Shown: positions 61,503-64,000 of the stretch, one piece after another | How the letters are laid out: every line of letters begins with the position of its first letter | Numbering within the stretch: position 1 is the first letter of the stretch | NCBI RefSeq assembly: GCF_001661965.1 | Contig: NZ_LYWZ01000022.1 | Location: 496,001-560,000 of the forward strand | DNA length: 64,000 nt | Direction of reading: 5' to 3' | Source of the DNA: Croceicoccus mobilis | GTDB taxonomy: Bacteria; Pseudomonadota; Alphaproteobacteria; Sphingomonadales; Sphingomonadaceae | The notes under the pieces: generated by a model | What the model saw: the letters and a program-made list of their open reading frames with translations, nothing else | Told to the model about the DNA's origin: nothing | The model's database searches: none | Translations under genes and position numbers: made by a program

Positions 61503-62159
61503 TCAGCCTATGCCAAGCTTGTCGGCATAGAGCAGACGTCCGCCCGACAGGTGCCAAAGCGCCTCGTTGAAATCGGCGGGGTCCATCGCGAAGCAGCCGT
61601 TGGAGCGGCCCAGCCGTCCCCATTTCTCGACATGTGCCTTGGTCGCATATTCGGCCGGATGCGCGACGATATAGCGCGGCAGGGCATTGGAATTATCGTC
61701 GTCCAGCCCGCCCAGCCGGATCGAGGTGCCGTATTTCCCCTTGTACCATTCATAGGTGACATAGGCGCCCCGGCTGGTCGCGTTCGACCCCGGCACGTTG
61801 GAGAAATCATTGAGCCAGCCGTCATGCTCCGGATCAGAGCCGGTGCCATGGGCGACAAGGAAGCTCTTTACCGTCCCCGCCTCTATATTGGCGAAATGAA
61901 AGCGCGGGACCGAGGAGTGGACCCCGAAATCCGCAATTCCCGCAATGTCGCGCCGCCACAATGTTTCGCCGTGCTGTGCGATCTTGTCGCGGGCAAGGTC
62001 GAGGATGCGGCGCTGCTGATCGGTAAGGCTGGTCGCGGCGGCAAAGGCCTTCGCCGGAAGGGCGGCGGCGGCAGCGCCGACGGCAGCGGTCCTGATAAGG
62101 CCGCGACGCCCAATCCTGAGCGCTGAAATGGATTTGGATATGGTTTCCGGTCCGTTCAT
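61503..62159 (-). CDS. Murein L,D-transpeptidase catalytic-domain family protein (YkuD_2 type)
   Basis: A 218-residue exported protein convergent with the larger transpeptidase. The N-terminus GRRGLIRTAAVGAAAAALPAKAFA is a signal peptide with a possible twin-arginine motif. The domain shows VPRFHFANIEAGTV, FLVAHGTGSDPEH and the active-site GRSNGCFAM with Cys189, where serine-asparagine replaces the usual serine-histidine, as in YkuD_2 (DUF4105-neighbour) proteins. It may crosslink or trim peptidoglycan; the substrate is not established. Confidence 0.85.
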   Translation of the reverse strand: MNGPETISKSISALRIGRRGLIRTAAVGAAAAALPAKAFAAATSLTDQQRRILDLARDKIAQHGETLWRRDIAGIADFGVHSSVPRFHFANIEAGTVKSFLVAHGTGSDPEHDGWLNDFSNVPGSNATSRGAYVTYEWYKGKYGTSIRLGGLDDDNSNALPRYIVAHPAEYATKAHVEKWGRLGRSNGCFAMDPADFNEALWHLSGGRLLYADKLGIG

Positions 62160-62221
62160 CCTGTGACTTTACCACAGTTCGGGACGCGAATGAATTAACG
62201 GTCAAGATTGTCCCGAAACGG

Positions 62222-62764
62222 TTAGTCTTGGCTAAGCACCATCGTGTCGCCTTCGATGGCGACCTTGTCGAAACGCTGCAGGAAGCTCTGGCCCAGCAGC
62301 GTGACCGACAGGCCTTCGGGAATCACCGCGGCCTCGACATCGCGGATCTCGGTTCCGTTCAGTTCGATGCGGTCGATCATCATCGGCACGCCTTCGACCA
62401 CGCCGCTGGCGCCGCGGGCAATGGGACGGACGTCGGATTCGCTCCAGTAAAGGCCCGCCGCGCGGGCATCCTCGCCTGTCAGCGCCACGAAGCTGGCGCC
62501 GGTATCGACCAGCACGTTCATCTGCGCGCCCTCGATGCTGGGCGATGCATAGAAATGCCCGTCGACTTCACGCCTTAGCCGAATCGCGCCGCCATGCATG
62601 TCGCCGGACGCCGACGGGACCGGACCGGACAGGGCCAGTGCCTCGCCAACTGGCGTTGGCGGCATATCGGCAGCATTATCGCCATTATCCGACATGCCGG
62701 TGACGACTGCCCCCACGGCGCACAGGCCAAAGACGCCCCAGAAGATCTTGTGCATCTCGCTCAT
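62222..62764 (-). CDS. Membrane-anchored retropepsin-like aspartic protease (TIGR02281 type)
   Basis: A 180-residue protein with one N-terminal transmembrane segment (IFWGVFGLCAVGAVVTGM) and a single retropepsin domain: active site NVLVDTGASFVALT and a later VTLLGQSFLQRFDKV that corresponds to the ILG-type hydrophobic motif. One domain implies a homodimeric protease, as for SpeM-like or clan AA bacterial proteases. It ends 62 bases from the transpeptidase start, same strand, so the two may share a transcript. Confidence 0.85.
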   Translation of the reverse strand: MSEMHKIFWGVFGLCAVGAVVTGMSDNGDNAADMPPTPVGEALALSGPVPSASGDMHGGAIRLRREVDGHFYASPSIEGAQMNVLVDTGASFVALTGEDARAAGLYWSESDVRPIARGASGVVEGVPMMIDRIELNGTEIRDVEAAVIPEGLSVTLLGQSFLQRFDKVAIEGDTMVLSQD

Positions 62765-62820
62765 GCCGCCAGCCTAGGGCGGCATGCTTAAGTAGCGGTA
62801 AAACTGGCGCGGAATTACGC

Positions 62821-63972
62821 CTATTCGGCGGGTTCGGTGGCTTTTCCTGCATCCGACATGCCGCCCTCGATCTCGGCGGCCTTGGCTTCCACCAGCTTGA
62901 CGATATGGTCGAGCATGTCGGCGCTTTGCACGTGGTGGTCGGTCACGCCCGACAGATAGACCATGTGCTTGCCATTGCCGCCACCGGTGATGCCGATATC
63001 GGTTTCACGCGCTTCGCCAGGCCCATTGACCACGCAGCCAAGGACCGAGAGCGACAGCGGCGTCTTGATGTGCTGCAGCCGTTCTTCCAGCGCCTGCACC
63101 GTGCGGATCACGTCGAAACCCTGCCGCGCGCAGCTGGGGCACGACACCACGCGCACGCCGCGGGTGCGAAGGCCCAGCGCCTTCAGGATTTCAAAGCCGA
63201 CGCGCACTTCCTCTTCCGGCTCTGCCGAAAGCGAGACGCGCATGGTGTCGCCAATCCCGGCCCAGAGCAGATTGCCCATGCCGATCGAGGATTTGACCGT
63301 GCCGCCGATCAATCCGCCCGCCTCGGTAATGCCAAGATGCAGCGGGCAATCCACGGCTTCGGCAAGGCCCATATAGGCAGCGACGGCGAGGAACACGTCG
63401 GACGCTTTCACCGCGACCTTGTATTCGTGGAAATCATGGTCCTGCAGCAGCTTGATGTGATCGAGCGCCGATTCCACCAGTGCCTCGGGACAAGGCTCGC
63501 CGTATTTTTCGAGGAGGTCCCGTTCGAGGGAGCCGGCATTCACGCCGATGCGGATGGCGCAGCCATTGGCCTTGGCCGCGCGCACGACTTCGGCGACGCG
63601 CTCGCTCGATCCGATATTGCCGGGATTGATGCGCAAGCAGGCCGCGCCCGCGTCGGCGGCTTCCAATGCGCGTTTGTAATGGAAATGGATGTCCGCGACG
63701 ATCGGCACCTGCGCGGCTTTCACGATCTCACCCAGCGCATCGGTCGATTCGGTATCGGGGCACGATACGCGGATGATGTCCGCGCCCGCATCCTCGCACC
63801 GGCGGATCTGGTCGATCGTCGCTTTTGCGTCGCTGGTCAGCGTGTTGGTCATGGTCTGCACGCTGATCGGGGCATCGCCGCCGACGGGCACGCTCCCAAC
63901 CATGATCTGGCGTGACTGGCGGCGCTCTATCATGCGCCACGGACGGATTGCTGCGATACTGTCTGAGGACAT
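62821..63972 (-). CDS. ispG: 4-hydroxy-3-methylbut-2-en-1-yl diphosphate synthase IspG
   Basis: Penultimate enzyme of the MEP isoprenoid pathway; converts MEcPP to HMBPP with a [4Fe-4S] cluster. The 383-residue protein has the TIM-barrel start [20 protein letters not shown], the substrate region [10 protein letters not shown] and [10 protein letters not shown], and cluster ligands in [13 protein letters not shown] and [11 protein letters not shown] with the Glu of GEARETD. The ATG at 63972 is close to the window end, and the 28 bases beyond it hold no feature. Confidence 0.96.
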   Translation of the reverse strand: MSSDSIAAIRPWRMIERRQSRQIMVGSVPVGGDAPISVQTMTNTLTSDAKATIDQIRRCEDAGADIIRVSCPDTESTDALGEIVKAAQVPIVADIHFHYKRALEAADAGAACLRINPGNIGSSERVAEVVRAAKANGCAIRIGVNAGSLERDLLEKYGEPCPEALVESALDHIKLLQDHDFHEYKVAVKASDVFLAVAAYMGLAEAVDCPLHLGITEAGGLIGGTVKSSIGMGNLLWAGIGDTMRVSLSAEPEEEVRVGFEILKALGLRTRGVRVVSCPSCARQGFDVIRTVQALEERLQHIKTPLSLSVLGCVVNGPGEARETDIGITGGGNGKHMVYLSGVTDHHVQSADMLDHIVKLVEAKAAEIEGGMSDAGKATEPAE

Positions 63973-64000
63973 GGGTGCTGCCTATACAGCCGCTTAGCGG

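Overview
The window looks like about 64 kb of an alphaproteobacterial chromosome, most probably Sphingomonadales (Erythrobacteraceae-like). The reasons are a PhyR/NepR/EcfG general stress response locus with GGAAC-N16/17-CGTT promoters, a GapR (DUF2312) nucleoid protein, two UrcA-family proteins, class I PHA synthase with a phasin carrying a histone-like tail, and high GC with many TTG/GTG starts. The placement is inference; no 16S gene is present.

Layout. 1-10.3 kb: start of an aminotransferase gene, phaC and phasin (polyhydroxyalkanoate storage), clpS, lptF-lptG (LPS export), a small lipoprotein, a fatty-acid hydroxylase, an acetyltransferase-like protein and a single-domain response regulator. 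10.4-15.8 kb: an FNR-like regulator and the general stress response core (phyR, a CHASE/HWE histidine kinase, nepR-ecfG). 15.8-24.1 kb: AI-2E transporter, sodB, dicarboxylate symporter, glmM-DUF1272-thiD, a LOG-family protein and a secreted amidohydrolase.

24.2-34.6 kb is a mobile island of about 10.4 kb inserted at the 3' end of tRNA-Gln(CTG) and bounded by a perfect 30-bp direct repeat. It holds a P4-type tyrosine integrase and a three-gene cargo operon whose middle gene is split by a 2081-bp ISL3-like insertion sequence. That element has an 8-bp target duplication, a transposase with a C-terminal HNH domain, and three coupled phage-type passenger ORFs. Beyond it lie GGGGATGG iteron-like repeats next to a RepA-type ATPase gene, a phage virion-like gene, an AlpA/excisionase-like gene, a palindrome-rich control region, and an N-terminal remnant of an MmeI-like restriction-modification enzyme. 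The set resembles a phage satellite or small replicating integrative element that is now partly decayed.

34.9-64 kb is housekeeping chromosome: ppx/gppA, rlmE, an orphan barstar-like gene, a nitronate monooxygenase-like protein, pgeF-pepN, threonine aldolase with an EamA exporter, pyk, gapR, yebC, ruvC, a ruvA-ruvB operon with three extra overlapping genes between the two (a DsrE-like exported protein flanked by two tiny Cys-motif membrane proteins), an acyltransferase, two UrcA genes, acnA, two different L,D-transpeptidases, a retropepsin-like protease and ispG.

The stress response genes form a visible regulon: consensus EcfG promoters precede the response regulator, phyR, nepR-ecfG and one L,D-transpeptidase, and a near match precedes the small lipoprotein. 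The least explained parts are the island (ISL3 passenger genes, HNH-transposase fusion, RepA plus iterons) and the micro-protein genes inside ruvA-ruvB.
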